Source: Cupriavidus basilensis | GTDB lineage: Bacteria; Pseudomonadota; Gammaproteobacteria; Burkholderiales; Burkholderiaceae | Assembly (NCBI RefSeq): GCF_000832305.1 | Contig: NZ_CP010536.1 | Span: forward strand, 186,001 to 250,000 | Direction of reading: 5' to 3' | DNA: 64,000 nucleotides | The notes under the pieces: model-generated | What the model was told of the DNA's origin: nothing | Seen by the model: the letters and a program-made list of their open reading frames with translations, nothing else | The model's database searches: none | Shown here: positions 11,536 to 19,903 of the stretch, one piece after another | Numbering within the stretch: position 1 is the first letter of the stretch | Layout: each line of letters starts with the position of its first letter | Made by a program: the position numbers and the translations under genes

Positions 11536-11580
11536 GTATCGACTGTATTGACCGTATCGACCGTATCTACCGTATTGTCA
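11536..11580. repeat. Five tandem 9-base repeats
   Basis: Five units of the form GTATYKACC run in tandem: GTATCGACT, GTATTGACC, GTATCGACC, GTATCTACC, GTATTGTCA. They begin five bases after the receiver gene stop and end 56 bases before the entericidin start. Copy number probably varies between strains. Confidence 0.7.
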
Positions 11581-11636
11581 GTACCGGCAGTTCCACCTGC
11601 GGCCATGCCGCGTCAACCTGAAGCAAGGAGAGAATC

Positions 11637-11780
11637 ATGAGAAAGCTGATGGCGCTGTGCGCCCTGGCAGGTGTGGTCCTGGTGACCGGTTGCAACACGA
11701 TGGCCGGCGCGGGTAAGGACATCGAGAAGGGCGGCGAGAAGGTGCAAGGCGCCGCCGAGAGCGTCAAGCAGAAGATGTAA
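11637..11780 (+). CDS. Entericidin A/B family small lipoprotein
   Basis: A 47-residue lipoprotein: MRKLMALCALAGVVLVTGCN gives a signal peptide with lipobox VTGC, then a short amphipathic tail (GKDIEKGGEKVQGAAESVKQ) typical of entericidins. An AAGGAG ribosome site at 11625-11630 fixes the start. It is predicted to be membrane-anchored. Entericidin family members have been linked to stress-induced lysis or antidote roles, but no paired partner is visible here. A strong terminator follows. Confidence 0.85.
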   Translation: MRKLMALCALAGVVLVTGCNTMAGAGKDIEKGGEKVQGAAESVKQKM

Positions 11781-11826
11781 GGCGCCGTGCCGTGCGCGCG
11801 GCGGCCAGACAGGCGGAAGCGGATAA

Positions 11827-11870
11827 GAGGAATGGAAAAGGGGCTGCGCGGAGCCCCTTTTCCATTCCTC
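11827..11870. terminator. Bidirectional hairpin terminator
   Basis: GAGGAATGGAAAAGGGGCT pairs along almost its whole length with GCCCCTTTTCCATTCCTC. It separates the entericidin gene from the convergent histidine kinase. The TTTT/AAAA within the stem gives U-rich ends in both directions. Confidence 0.8.
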
Positions 11871-11887
11871 ACCGCTTGGCTGGCCGG

Positions 11888-13342
11888 CTAGTTGGCCGGC
11901 GGCGTGCCGGTGGGCGCATCCTGCGGCGGCTCGCCGGGTTCCCCCATGCCGTCAAGCTCGTCCTCATCGTCGCGCGGCGGCGCCACGATGGCATCGGTGA
12001 GCGGCACCACCACCCGGATGGTGACGCCGGCACCGGGCTCCGACTGGAGCTCAAGCGTGCCGCCCAGGGCGATCACGCGCTGCTCCATCCCCAGCAGGCC
12101 ATGGTGTCCCACCGAGCGCCGCGATTCGAAGTCCGTCGGCAGCCCGCGCCCGTTGTCGCTGATTGCCAGCTCGAGCACACCGTCGGCGCAATCGAGCTGG
12201 ATGGACACGCGTCGTGCTTCGGCGTACTTGCTGGCGTTGGTGAGCGACTCCTGCACGATGCGGTAAAGGGCGATGGCAGCATCGTCGCGCAGCGGCGGCA
12301 CCGCATCTGCCAGCTGCACATCCGCCTCCCACTGGTTGCGCGCGGCCACTTCCTCCACCAGCTGGCCGATGGCCTCCTTCAGGCCCAGGTTGACCAGCAC
12401 GGTGGGCCGCAGGTCCTCGATCAGGCGCCGCTTGATCTGGATCCCCTGGTCCACATGCAGCATCACGCGGGTGAGCTTTTCCGCCACATCCGGGTGGGCG
12501 TCCTGGATGCGGCGGCGCACCCAATGCATATCCAGCTTGGTGGCGGTCAGGATGGCGCCCAGCTCGTCGTGCAGCTCGCGCGCCAGCCGCGTCTTCTCGT
12601 CCTCGGTCACGCGCTGCAGGTGGGATGCCAGCGCCGAGAGCTGGCGTGTGCGCGAGCGCACCATGCTGTCCAGGCGCGCGCTTTCTTCTTCCAGCTCGCT
12701 GCGTGCGGCTTCCGATACCGCCATGCGGCGCGAATGCTGCAAGCCCACCACAATCAGCAGCACGATATTGATGGCGGTCAGCAGGCCGATGCCGTAGCGC
12801 GACAGCGCAAGGTCGCGGTCGGCGTACTCCAGGCTCTGCGACACCGATTTGGCCTCGCGCTGCAGCAAGGCCTCCAGCCCGCGCCGCGCGTTGTCCATCG
12901 TCTGCTTGCCGAAGTCCGTGCGCATCAGGTCGAGCGCCACTTCCACGTCGCGCTTGCCGTAGATCAGTGTCAGGTCCATCTCGGTGAGCTTGCGGCTGAC
13001 GGCGGTGGAGGCCTCGATGAACAGCTTGAGCGCCTCCGGGTCGTCCGCGTAGCGGTTGCGCAGCGCGCTCATCAGCGCATTGATGCGCGGCACGGCCTGG
13101 TAGTACGGCTGGAGGTAGCTTTCCTTGCCGGTCAGCAGGAAGCCGCGCTGGCCGGCTTCGGCGGTGACCAGCTCGCCGAGCAGGGAGGTGATCTGGCCCT
13201 GTACCTGCTGCGACTGGATGACTTGCGTATAGCCCTGGTGCAAGCGGATGTTGCCCGCCTCCGAGGCGATCAGCACCACCACGGTAAGCACGATGCCGCC
13301 CGCCAGAAGCAAGGTCGAGCGCAACAGTGACTGCTTGAACAT
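11888..13342 (-). CDS. CHASE3-domain sensor histidine kinase (HisKA_3 type)
   Basis: A 484-residue membrane kinase. A transmembrane helix (about 6-28) is followed by a periplasmic CHASE3 sensor (about 30-165), a second helix (about 183-205, LSRYGIGLLTAINIVLLIVVG), a coiled-coil signalling stretch, a HisKA_3 phospho-acceptor domain with His in RELHDELG, and an ATPase domain (N box ESLTNASKYA, G1 DNGRGL, G2 GHHGLLGM). The C-terminus is Pro/Asp-rich. The ATG at 13342 is chosen; the 56 upstream in-frame codons are Arg-rich and not membrane-like. It probably pairs with the NarL-type regulator at 10382. CHASE3 ligands are generally unknown. Confidence 0.9.
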   Translation of the reverse strand: MFKQSLLRSTLLLAGGIVLTVVVLIASEAGNIRLHQGYTQVIQSQQVQGQITSLLGELVTAEAGQRGFLLTGKESYLQPYYQAVPRINALMSALRNRYADDPEALKLFIEASTAVSRKLTEMDLTLIYGKRDVEVALDLMRTDFGKQTMDNARRGLEALLQREAKSVSQSLEYADRDLALSRYGIGLLTAINIVLLIVVGLQHSRRMAVSEAARSELEEESARLDSMVRSRTRQLSALASHLQRVTEDEKTRLARELHDELGAILTATKLDMHWVRRRIQDAHPDVAEKLTRVMLHVDQGIQIKRRLIEDLRPTVLVNLGLKEAIGQLVEEVAARNQWEADVQLADAVPPLRDDAAIALYRIVQESLTNASKYAEARRVSIQLDCADGVLELAISDNGRGLPTDFESRRSVGHHGLLGMEQRVIALGGTLELQSEPGAGVTIRVVVPLTDAIVAPPRDDEDELDGMGEPGEPPQDAPTGTPPAN

Positions 13343-13620
13343 GTTCGTTTCCCGATGTCGGGCGCTTGGCCGGCGCGGCGTTTCCCGCGCCTTGCCTGCA
13401 CCTTGCCTGCGACGATGGAAGCACATCGACGGTCTGCGGTCAACCCGCCGCGTCGCCGGTGCTGCCCGCGAGCCCGCGCCGGCGCTTGGGCTGTAGGAAT
13501 TGGCTGACAAGCGAATCGGTGCGGCTGCGGTGTCTGGCCGGAGATCTGATTTCTACCATGGTTCCATGAGCTTGCGCACCCCGCGTCAAGCCAGCCAGGA
13601 AAGTGAGAGGGAGCACGTCA

Positions 13621-13794
13621 ATGCTGAAGTGGGCGCTGATTTTTGCAGTGGTTTCCTTGGTCGCCGGCTTGCTGGGGTTCACAGGTATTGCTGCCGGTGC
13701 GGCCAGCATTGCCAAGATCCTGTTCTTCATCTTCCTGGTGCTGTTCGTGCTGTTCCTTGTCCTGGGCGTGACCGTCTTCAAGGCGGTGAAGTAG
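13621..13794 (+). CDS. DUF1328 small membrane protein (first copy)
   Basis: A 57-residue, almost wholly hydrophobic protein with two membrane helices ([19 protein letters not shown] and [19 protein letters not shown]) joined by the family signature [15 protein letters not shown]. The start at 13621 removes six unneeded upstream codons and follows GAGGGAG. The family (YtjA-like) has no established function and is often linked to stress. A second copy follows 89 bases later. Confidence 0.85.
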   Translation: MLKWALIFAVVSLVAGLLGFTGIAAGAASIAKILFFIFLVLFVLFLVLGVTVFKAVK

Positions 13795-13883
13795 CCAACC
13801 GCAACCGCAATCGCCAGCCGCTGTCACTTGCCAAGCGCACGGCTGCTGGCGCGGCAGCCCAATCCATTTAGGGAGCCATCACC

Positions 13884-14045
13884 ATGTTGCACTACGCACT
13901 CGTATTTTTTGTCATCGCCCTGATCGCCGCGATATTCGGCTTTGGGGGCATCGCGGCAGGGGCGGTCGAAATCGCCAAGATCCTGTTCTTCATCTTCCTG
14001 GTGGTTGCGCTGGTGACGTTCGTGATCAGCCTGGTCAGGCGCTAA
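13884..14045 (+). CDS. DUF1328 small membrane protein (second copy)
   Basis: A 53-residue paralog of the preceding gene: [20 protein letters not shown], then [16 protein letters not shown] and a second helix ending SLVRR. AGGGAG precedes the ATG. Both copies keep the Gly-rich turn and the [10 protein letters not shown] block. Tandem duplication of this tiny membrane gene is clear; the role is unknown. Confidence 0.85.
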   Translation: MLHYALVFFVIALIAAIFGFGGIAAGAVEIAKILFFIFLVVALVTFVISLVRR

Positions 14046-14179
14046 GGGGGGGGCTGGCGCGGCTTTCGCGATGGCAGCGAAGGCCGCGCACTGCGCATGC
14101 AGATCCCACCTTCACGATTTCCCGGCAGACAGCACGAACCGCATCGCATCGCGTCATCAGGCCAAACGGAGATAAGCCA

Positions 14180-14596
14180 ATGCTGACCAACAATCCAAAG
14201 ATCCGCAAAGAAGTGAATCACCTGGCTGACAGCGCCGAAAGCACGGTGCGCCAGATCCGGCATGCCGCGCGCGATACGCGCGGCGCCGCCCGCGAAGCCG
14301 CAGGACCCGTGGCCGGCGAGGTCAACCGGCTGATTGCCCAGCTCGAGCAAACCATGGAAGTGCTGGGGCGCGAAGGCTCGTCCGAGGCGGTGCAGGCCGG
14401 ACGACGGCTGCAGGACCGTACGCGCGCCTTGCGCGACCACCTTGCGAGCCGTGCACGCGAACGTGTGGACTACGCCGTGGACGGCGTGCAGCGGCGCGTG
14501 GCGGCGTCGCCGTTGAAAGCGATCAGTATCGCGGCGGCGGCAGGCGCTTTCGTCGGCTTGCTGATGGCAGCGAATAGCCGCAGCCGCAACGACTGA
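14180..14596 (+). CDS. DUF883 (YqjD/ElaB-like) membrane-anchored protein
   Basis: A 138-residue protein with a long charged helical region (about 1-105, with coiled-coil character) and one C-terminal membrane helix (about 112-130, ISIAAAAGAFVGLLMAA) followed by basic NSRSRND. This is the DUF883/ElaB/YqjD layout, whose enterobacterial members are membrane-anchored ribosome-associated stationary-phase proteins. Whether this one binds ribosomes is unknown. It follows the two DUF1328 genes and may be in the same stress-linked unit; it ends at a strong terminator. Confidence 0.82.
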   Translation: MLTNNPKIRKEVNHLADSAESTVRQIRHAARDTRGAAREAAGPVAGEVNRLIAQLEQTMEVLGREGSSEAVQAGRRLQDRTRALRDHLASRARERVDYAVDGVQRRVAASPLKAISIAAAAGAFVGLLMAANSRSRND

Positions 14597-14713
14597 CCGA
14601 GGCATTGCGGCCAGCCTGGCAGTGCCGTATGCGGCGCATGCATCGCATACGCCGCTTGGGCAGTATTCCGTAGCACGATTCTTCCCCCTTCCGGATCCCC
14701 TCCCTGATCCGGC

Positions 14714-14748
14714 ATGCCCGGCCCGCATCAGCGGCTGGGCATTTTTTT
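14714..14748 (+). terminator. Rho-independent terminator
   Basis: ATGCCCGGCC pairs with GGCTGGGCAT (one G-U), followed by TTTTTTT. It lies 117 bases after the DUF883 gene, within the 313-base noncoding stretch 14597-14909. Confidence 0.85.
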
Positions 14749-14840
14749 GCCGGAAGCGCGAGAAGGCAGGAAAAGGAGCGCGGGTGGGGCAGGACGCGGG
14801 GCCAAGAAGCGGGGACAAGAAGCGGCGAGCGCAAGGGTAG

Positions 14841-14872
14841 ACAAGGTGGCCGGCTGGCACCGGCTACCTTGT
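14841..14872. terminator. Hairpin 3' of the DUF1840 gene
   Basis: ACAAGGTGGCCGG pairs with CCGGCTACCTTGT with one mismatch, across CTGGCA. It is 37 bases beyond the DUF1840 stop on the minus strand. No U tract follows, so its terminator role is tentative. Confidence 0.5.
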
Positions 14873-14909
14873 CGTTAATCTACGAGCGTACGGGGATTCG
14901 GCGCACTGC

Positions 14910-15233
14910 CTACACCCCCCACATCACCTCGGTGCTCTCGCGTTGGGATGCGCGCAGCATGTCGAGGAAGGGGTAGGCGCGCTGGCCCAGGTGCAGGGGC
15001 TCTTCCTCGATGTCATCGTCAGTCTTGCCGGGATGGACCGACGAAACGGCCGGGTGCACCTTCTTGGCATCCGTCACGGCGGCTTCCAGTATATGGATGC
15101 AGCGTGGCAGTTCCTCGATGGTGATCACCCCGCGCTCCCCCAGGTGCTTGCCGATAATCCCCAGGAGCGTCACGGCAAGGTCTCTCATCATGATGAGGTC
15201 CTGCGACGCGTGGGATTTGAAGGTGATCAGCAT
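14910..15233 (-). CDS. DUF1840 family protein
   Basis: A 107-residue protein starting MLITFKSHASQDLIMMRDLA, the signature start of DUF1840, a small betaproteobacterial family of unknown function. It has no signal peptide or membrane helix. The middle (GKHLGERGVITIEELPRCI) is the conserved core. I reject 26 upstream in-frame codons because ATG 15233 matches the family start. It is divergent from argS. Confidence 0.83.
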   Translation of the reverse strand: MLITFKSHASQDLIMMRDLAVTLLGIIGKHLGERGVITIEELPRCIHILEAAVTDAKKVHPAVSSVHPGKTDDDIEEEPLHLGQRAYPFLDMLRASQRESTEVMWGV

Positions 15234-15363
15234 GATATTTCCTTTCCTTGGCGTACAGCGAAGTACATGGGCGAAAACCATGGCCGCGCGGCTTGTCCCG
15301 GAACCGGCCAAAGGACTCGCGACAGCCGGTTTTGGGCTTGCTGCATGATGTCAGCATAGCACC

Positions 15364-15372
15364 TGATAAAAT
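15364..15372 (+). promoter_or_regulatory. Candidate extended -10 promoter for argS
   Basis: TGATAAAAT, identical to the nonamer upstream of metH, lies 121 bases before argS. No good -35 is visible. The distance implies a leader of about 115 bases. Confidence 0.4.
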
Positions 15373-15493
15373 TCCGCGTTCTGCAATTCATTGCCTGCCA
15401 CGCGGCGCGGCCTCCACATGCCGCCCGTGACGGTGCCGCCGCGGCAGAACCGCCGCGACGGCACCAGACAACCGCCTCAGGGCCACGACATCC

Positions 15494-17287
15494 ATGCTGC
15501 CAGTTCAGACCACCAATCTTGCCGCTGCGTTCAATGACGCGGTGCGCGCAATCGCCCCGGCCGACGCCGCCCTGCCCGGCGCCGTCTTCGAGCGTCCTAA
15601 GGTCGCCGCCCACGGCGACCTGGCCTGCAACCTTGCCATGCAGGTTGCCCGCGCGCTCAAGCGCAACCCGCGGGAGCTGGCCCAGCAGATCGTCGACGCA
15701 GTCAAGGCCGACGCGCGTACCGCCGGGCTGGTGGCCAGCCTGGACATCGCCGGCCCCGGCTTTATCAACCTGCGCCTGACGCCGGCCGCCAAGGCCGATG
15801 TGCTGCGCGCGGTGCTGGAGCAGGGCGACCGCTACGGCGCCAAGGCACAGGGCGTGCACGGCAAGGTGCTGGTCGAGTTCGTCTCCGCCAACCCGACCGG
15901 CCCGCTGCACGTTGGCCACGGCCGCCAGGCGGCGCTGGGCGACGCGCTGGCCAACCTGCTGGACTGGCAAGGCTTTGCCGTGCATCGCGAGTTCTACTAC
16001 AACGACGCCGGCGTGCAGATCCAGACCCTGGCCGTATCGGTGCAGGCGCGCGCCCGCGGCTTCAAGCCGGGCGATGCCGCGTGGCCGGAGTCGGCCTACA
16101 ACGGCGACTACATCGCCGACATCGCTGCCGATTTCCTGGCCGGCAAGACCGTGCGCGCCTCCGACGGCGACGCCGTGACGGCCTCCGGCAACGTGGAAGA
16201 CATCGAGTCGATCCGCAAGTTTGCCGTGGCCTACCTGCGCAACGAGCAGGACATCGACCTGCGCGCCTTCGGCGTCAAGTTCGACCACTACTACCTGGAG
16301 TCCTCGCTGTACAGCGACGGCCGCGTCGAAGCCGCGGTGCAGTCGCTGGTGGCCAAGGGCAAGACCTACGAGAACGAAGGCGCCCTGTGGCTGCGCACCA
16401 CCGACGAAGGCGACGACAAGGACCGCGTCATGCGCAAGACCGACGGCACCTATACCTACTTCGTGCCGGACGTGGCCTACCACACCAGCAAGTGGGAGCG
16501 CGGTTTCACCAAGGTCATCAACGTGCAGGGCAGCGACCACCACGGCACCATCGCCCGCGTGCGCGCCGGCCTGCAGGGGCTGGACATCGGCATCCCCAAA
16601 GGCTACCCCGACTACATCCTGCACAAGATGGTCACCGTCATGAAGAACGGCGAGGAGGTCAAGATCTCCAAGCGCGCCGGTTCCTACGTGACCGTGCGCG
16701 ACCTGATCGAGTGGAGTAACGGCGCGGAAGGCGGCGAGACCATCCGCGGCTGCCTGGAAGCCGGCGTGGCCGACTGGCCCGAGCACTTCACCCGCGGGCG
16801 CGACGCCGTGCGCTTTTTCCTGCTGTCGCGCAAGGCCGATACGGAATTCATCTTCGACGTCGACCTGGCCCTCAAGCAGAACGACGAGAACCCGGTGTAT
16901 TACGTGCAGTACGCCCATGCCCGCATCTGCTCGATCTTCGAATCCTGGGGCGGCGCGGACTGGGAGGCCAAGCTGCCTGCCCTGGCCGGCACCGACCTGG
17001 CCCCCGTGACCGGTGCCGACGCTACCCCGCAGGCGCTTGCGCTGGGCCAGCGCCTGGCCGATTTCCCGGACATGCTGGCGGCAGCGGCGGGTGAACTGGC
17101 GCCGCATGCGGTCGCTTTCTACCTGCGGGACCTGGCGGGCGATTTCCACGCCTTCTACAACTCCGACCGCGTGCTGGTGGATGACGAGGCGGTCAAGCTG
17201 GCGCGCCTGGCGATGCTGGCCGCCACCCGCCAGGTGCTGCGCAACGGGCTGGCCGTCATCGGCGTCTCGGCGCCGCAGCGCATGTAA
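15494..17287 (+). CDS. argS: Arginyl-tRNA synthetase
   Basis: A 597-residue class I aminoacyl-tRNA synthetase that charges tRNA-Arg in the cytoplasm. The N-terminal Arg-tRNA-synthetase-specific domain (about 5-100) is followed by the HIGH-type motif HVGH at 139-142 (in [14 protein letters not shown]), the KISKRAG element standing in for KMSKS, and a C-terminal DALR anticodon-binding domain ending SAPQRM. Length and motif order are normal. The next gene begins 128 bases on, after a hairpin. Confidence 0.97.
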   Translation: MLPVQTTNLAAAFNDAVRAIAPADAALPGAVFERPKVAAHGDLACNLAMQVARALKRNPRELAQQIVDAVKADARTAGLVASLDIAGPGFINLRLTPAAKADVLRAVLEQGDRYGAKAQGVHGKVLVEFVSANPTGPLHVGHGRQAALGDALANLLDWQGFAVHREFYYNDAGVQIQTLAVSVQARARGFKPGDAAWPESAYNGDYIADIAADFLAGKTVRASDGDAVTASGNVEDIESIRKFAVAYLRNEQDIDLRAFGVKFDHYYLESSLYSDGRVEAAVQSLVAKGKTYENEGALWLRTTDEGDDKDRVMRKTDGTYTYFVPDVAYHTSKWERGFTKVINVQGSDHHGTIARVRAGLQGLDIGIPKGYPDYILHKMVTVMKNGEEVKISKRAGSYVTVRDLIEWSNGAEGGETIRGCLEAGVADWPEHFTRGRDAVRFFLLSRKADTEFIFDVDLALKQNDENPVYYVQYAHARICSIFESWGGADWEAKLPALAGTDLAPVTGADATPQALALGQRLADFPDMLAAAAGELAPHAVAFYLRDLAGDFHAFYNSDRVLVDDEAVKLARLAMLAATRQVLRNGLAVIGVSAPQRM

Positions 17288-17296
17288 GCCAGGCTG

Positions 17297-17330
17297 GCGT
17301 CGTGAAGGGGGCTTGCCCCCTTCACGACGC
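17297..17330. terminator. Perfect hairpin after argS
   Basis: GCGTCGTGAAGGGGG pairs perfectly over 15 bases with its complement across CTTG. No U tract follows. It lies nine bases after the argS stop. Confidence 0.6.
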
Positions 17331-17385
17331 GGCTTATCCGTATCGCCCTGACCACAGTCAGTGATGCCGGGATCGGCGCAGGCTC

Positions 17386-17391
17386 TATAAT
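17386..17391 (+). promoter_or_regulatory. Candidate -10 box for the SPOR gene
   Basis: A consensus TATAAT sits 24 bases before the SPOR-protein start. No convincing -35 is found at 16-18 bases upstream. The leader would be very short. Confidence 0.45.
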
Positions 17392-17415
17392 CGCGCCATC
17401 ACGCTAGAGGATTTC

Positions 17416-18192
17416 ATGCAACAGCAACGCAAGCGCACCCCGCGCAATGCCAGCCGCGCCCCGCAGCGCGGAGGTACGTTCCTGGGACTGGTGCTGGGCC
17501 TGATCGTCGGCCTGGCGATCGCGGTAGTGGTCGCCCTGTATATCACCAGGTCGCCGGCGCCATTCCAGCAAAAGGGCGCGCAAAAGCCGTCCGAGCCCGG
17601 CAATGTGGTCAGCAACCTGCCCGCTCCGGCGCAGGAAGCGCCAAGCGATCCCAACAAGCCGCTGTGGAGCAAGACGCCGGCCAAGCCGGTCGGGCCCGCT
17701 GCTGAGCCCGAGCAGCCGTCCGGCCCGGCGCCGACCACGGTGAAGCCGCCCGAGCGCCAGCCGCCGGTAGCCGTCACCCGGCCAGCCGACAAGCCCGCCG
17801 CCGAGAAGCCCGCGGACAAGCCCGCCGATCGGCCCGCCGCCGAGAAGCCGGCCGACAGGACAGCGCAGAAGCCGACGGAGAAGCCTGCTGAAAAGCCGTC
17901 CGAGAAGCCTGTCGCCGATCCGATCGCCGAGATCGCCCAGGCCGATGCCAACAAGGTAGGCTACCTGCTGCAGGTAGGCGCCTTCCGCTCGCAGGACGAC
18001 GCCGACCGCCAGAAGGCCAACCTGGCCATGCAGGGGTTCGAAGCCAAGGTAACCGAGCGCGATGTCAACGGCGTCAAGCTCTATCGCGTGCGCCTGGGGC
18101 CGTTCAACAAGATCGACGACATGAACCGTTCGCGCGACCGGCTGCAGGCGTCGGGCTTCGAGGCTTCGGTCATCCGCTTTACCAAGCAGTAA
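17416..18192 (+). CDS. SPOR-domain membrane protein, FtsN-like
   Basis: A 258-residue bitopic membrane protein. A basic cytoplasmic tail (QQQRKRTPRNASRAPQR) precedes one membrane helix (about 23-44), a long Pro/Lys/Ala linker with repeated EKPADKP-like units (about 60-170), and a C-terminal SPOR domain (about 178-258, GYLLQVGAFRSQDDADRQK...RLGPFNKIDDMNRSRDRL). SPOR domains bind denuded septal peptidoglycan, so a cell-division role like FtsN is likely. FtsN is divergent in sequence, so the exact assignment stays tentative. In Burkholderiales this argS-SPOR-dsbA order is familiar. Confidence 0.85.
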   Translation: MQQQRKRTPRNASRAPQRGGTFLGLVLGLIVGLAIAVVVALYITRSPAPFQQKGAQKPSEPGNVVSNLPAPAQEAPSDPNKPLWSKTPAKPVGPAAEPEQPSGPAPTTVKPPERQPPVAVTRPADKPAAEKPADKPADRPAAEKPADRTAQKPTEKPAEKPSEKPVADPIAEIAQADANKVGYLLQVGAFRSQDDADRQKANLAMQGFEAKVTERDVNGVKLYRVRLGPFNKIDDMNRSRDRLQASGFEASVIRFTKQ

Positions 18193-18202
18193 CAAGCAGT
18201 AA
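18183..18202. repeat. 10-base tandem duplication across a stop codon
   Basis: CAAGCAGTAA occurs at 18183-18192 and 18193-18202. It repeats the last codons and TAA stop of the SPOR gene, so the second copy is untranslated. It looks like a recent slippage. Confidence 0.6.
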
Positions 18203-18210
18203 CGGTAACC

Positions 18211-18240
18211 CGGTGCAATCCGCTGAACCGGATTGCACCG
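18211..18240. terminator. Perfect hairpin between the SPOR gene and dsbA
   Basis: CGGTGCAATCCG pairs perfectly over 12 bases with its complement across a six-base loop. There is no U tract, and dsbA begins 43 bases later, so it may attenuate rather than stop transcription. Confidence 0.5.
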
Positions 18241-18283
18241 CCGCTGTCATACGCTCATTGCCCATTCTCGAAAGCCGCGCCAC

Positions 18284-18922
18284 ATGAAGAAACTCGCCGC
18301 CTTGTTTGCCACGCTGGTCGCTGTGACCGGTTTCCTGATGACCGCGCCCGCCCAGGCAGCCGCGCCCACCTCGGGCAGGGAGTACCAGGTCCTGAAAGCG
18401 CCGCAGCCCGTCGCGCCGGGCAAGATCGAAGTCACCGAGTTCTTCTGGTACGGCTGCCCGCACTGCTTTGACTTCGAGCCTGAGCTGGAAGCCTGGGTAG
18501 GCAAGCAGGGCAAGGACGTGGTGTTCAAGCGCGTGCCGGTTGCCTTCCGCGACGACCTGCTGCCGCACACCAAGATCTTCTACGCGCTGGAAGCCATCGG
18601 CAAGCTGGACGCCATGCACACCAAGGTCTTCAACGCCATCCACGTCGACCGCAAGCGCATGCTCGACCCCAACGAAATCGCCGACTTCATGGCCAAGAAC
18701 GGCATCGACCGCAAGGCCTTCCTCGATGCTTACAACTCGTTCTCGGTGACCACCAACTCGCAACGCGCCAACAAGATCGCCGACGCCTACAAGGTCGACG
18801 GCGTGCCGACGGTCGTGGTGCAGGGCAAGTACGTGACCTCGCCGTCCATCGCCGGCACCAAGGGCACGGCCATCCAGACCATGGACTACCTGGTCGGCCA
18901 GGTGCGCGACAAGAAGATGTAA
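18284..18922 (+). CDS. dsbA: Thiol:disulfide interchange protein DsbA
   Basis: A 212-residue periplasmic oxidoreductase. The signal peptide MKKLAALFATLVAVTGFLMTAPAQA is followed by a thioredoxin fold with active site CPHC at 58-61 (FFWYGCPHCFDFEPE), a helical insert, and the cis-proline region VDGVPTVVVQG. It introduces disulfides into exported proteins and is normally reoxidised by DsbB, which is not in the window. The ATG at 18284 is chosen because it begins the signal peptide; an upstream in-frame ATG is not needed. Confidence 0.93.
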   Translation: MKKLAALFATLVAVTGFLMTAPAQAAAPTSGREYQVLKAPQPVAPGKIEVTEFFWYGCPHCFDFEPELEAWVGKQGKDVVFKRVPVAFRDDLLPHTKIFYALEAIGKLDAMHTKVFNAIHVDRKRMLDPNEIADFMAKNGIDRKAFLDAYNSFSVTTNSQRANKIADAYKVDGVPTVVVQGKYVTSPSIAGTKGTAIQTMDYLVGQVRDKKM

Positions 18923-19090
18923 TTCCCGGGCTGCGGCCGCCGGCCTTTGGGCTCGCCACGCGCGAGCCGGCTGATGGCCGCCAGCGGTCGACCGGCACCG
19001 CCGGCGCCGGCGAGGCGCAGCGGCGTCCGGCACGCGCCAGGGCGGGTCGGTCGGCATGAACCATGTTGCGCTTACCCCTGGACCCTCCCG

Positions 19091-19903
19091 ATGCGAGCAC
19101 AGAAAGTCTTTCTTACCGGCGCGTCTAGCGGACTCGGCCAGGCCCTGGCGCGTGAGTACGCCTCGCAAGGCGCGATCCTCGGCCTGGTTGGCCGGCGTGA
19201 AGAGGTGCTGCGTGAATTCGCACGCACCCTGCCCAATCCCAATGCGGTGCGCGTCTATGGCGCGGATGTGCGCGATGCCGATGCCATGCAGCGCGCCGCC
19301 CAGGACTTCCTCGATCATTTTGGTTGCCCCGATGTGGTGATCGCCAATGCGGGCGTATCGGTTGGCACCGTTGCCAGCGAGCGCGAGGACCTCGAAGCCT
19401 TCCGCATGGTGATGGACACCAACTGGTTCGGCGTGCTCACCACCTTCCAGCCCTTCATGCAGCCCATGCGCGAACGCGATCCCGGCGCCGGCGGCTGGCG
19501 CGGCACGCTGGTCGGCATTGCCAGCGTGGCCGGCGTGCGCGGCCTGCCGGGCGGAGGCGCCTACAGCGCCTCCAAGTCCGCCGTGATCAAGCTGCTGGAG
19601 AGCCTGCGCCTGGAGCAGCGCCGCGAGCGTATCCGCGTGGTCACTATCGCGCCTGGCTACATCCGCACGCCGATGACCGAGCACAATCCCTATCGCATGC
19701 CCTTCCTGATGGACGCCGACGTGTTCGCTCGCAAGACGGTGCGTGCGATTGCCGCCGGGCGCCGCTTTGCCGTGGTGCCCTGGCAGATGGGCGTGGTCGC
19801 ATCCATCCTGCACCTGATGCCGCGCTGGCTCTACGACGCGATCTTCTCCCGCGCACCGCGCAAGCCGCGCGCGCAGGGGGGTAGCCAGGACAAGCAGCCA
19901 TGA
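19091..19903 (+). CDS. SDR-family oxidoreductase
   Basis: A 270-residue short-chain dehydrogenase with cofactor loop TGASSGLG (9-16), NAGV, and catalytic Tyr158/Lys162 (AYSASKSAV). Family members reduce or oxidise alcohols and ketones with NAD(P). The C-terminal tail, with a hydrophobic-amphipathic stretch (VVPWQMGVVASILHLMPRWLY), suggests membrane association, as in DltE/SadH-like members. The stop overlaps the next start by four bases (ATGA). The substrate is unknown. Confidence 0.85.
   Translation: MRAQKVFLTGASSGLGQALAREYASQGAILGLVGRREEVLREFARTLPNPNAVRVYGADVRDADAMQRAAQDFLDHFGCPDVVIANAGVSVGTVASEREDLEAFRMVMDTNWFGVLTTFQPFMQPMRERDPGAGGWRGTLVGIASVAGVRGLPGGGAYSASKSAVIKLLESLRLEQRRERIRVVTIAPGYIRTPMTEHNPYRMPFLMDADVFARKTVRAIAAGRRFAVVPWQMGVVASILHLMPRWLYDAIFSRAPRKPRAQGGSQDKQP

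Noticed and set aside
15227..17149. A 640-codon open frame antisense to argS
   Set aside because: argS has intact catalytic motifs along the whole length. The antisense product is low complexity with no recognisable fold.
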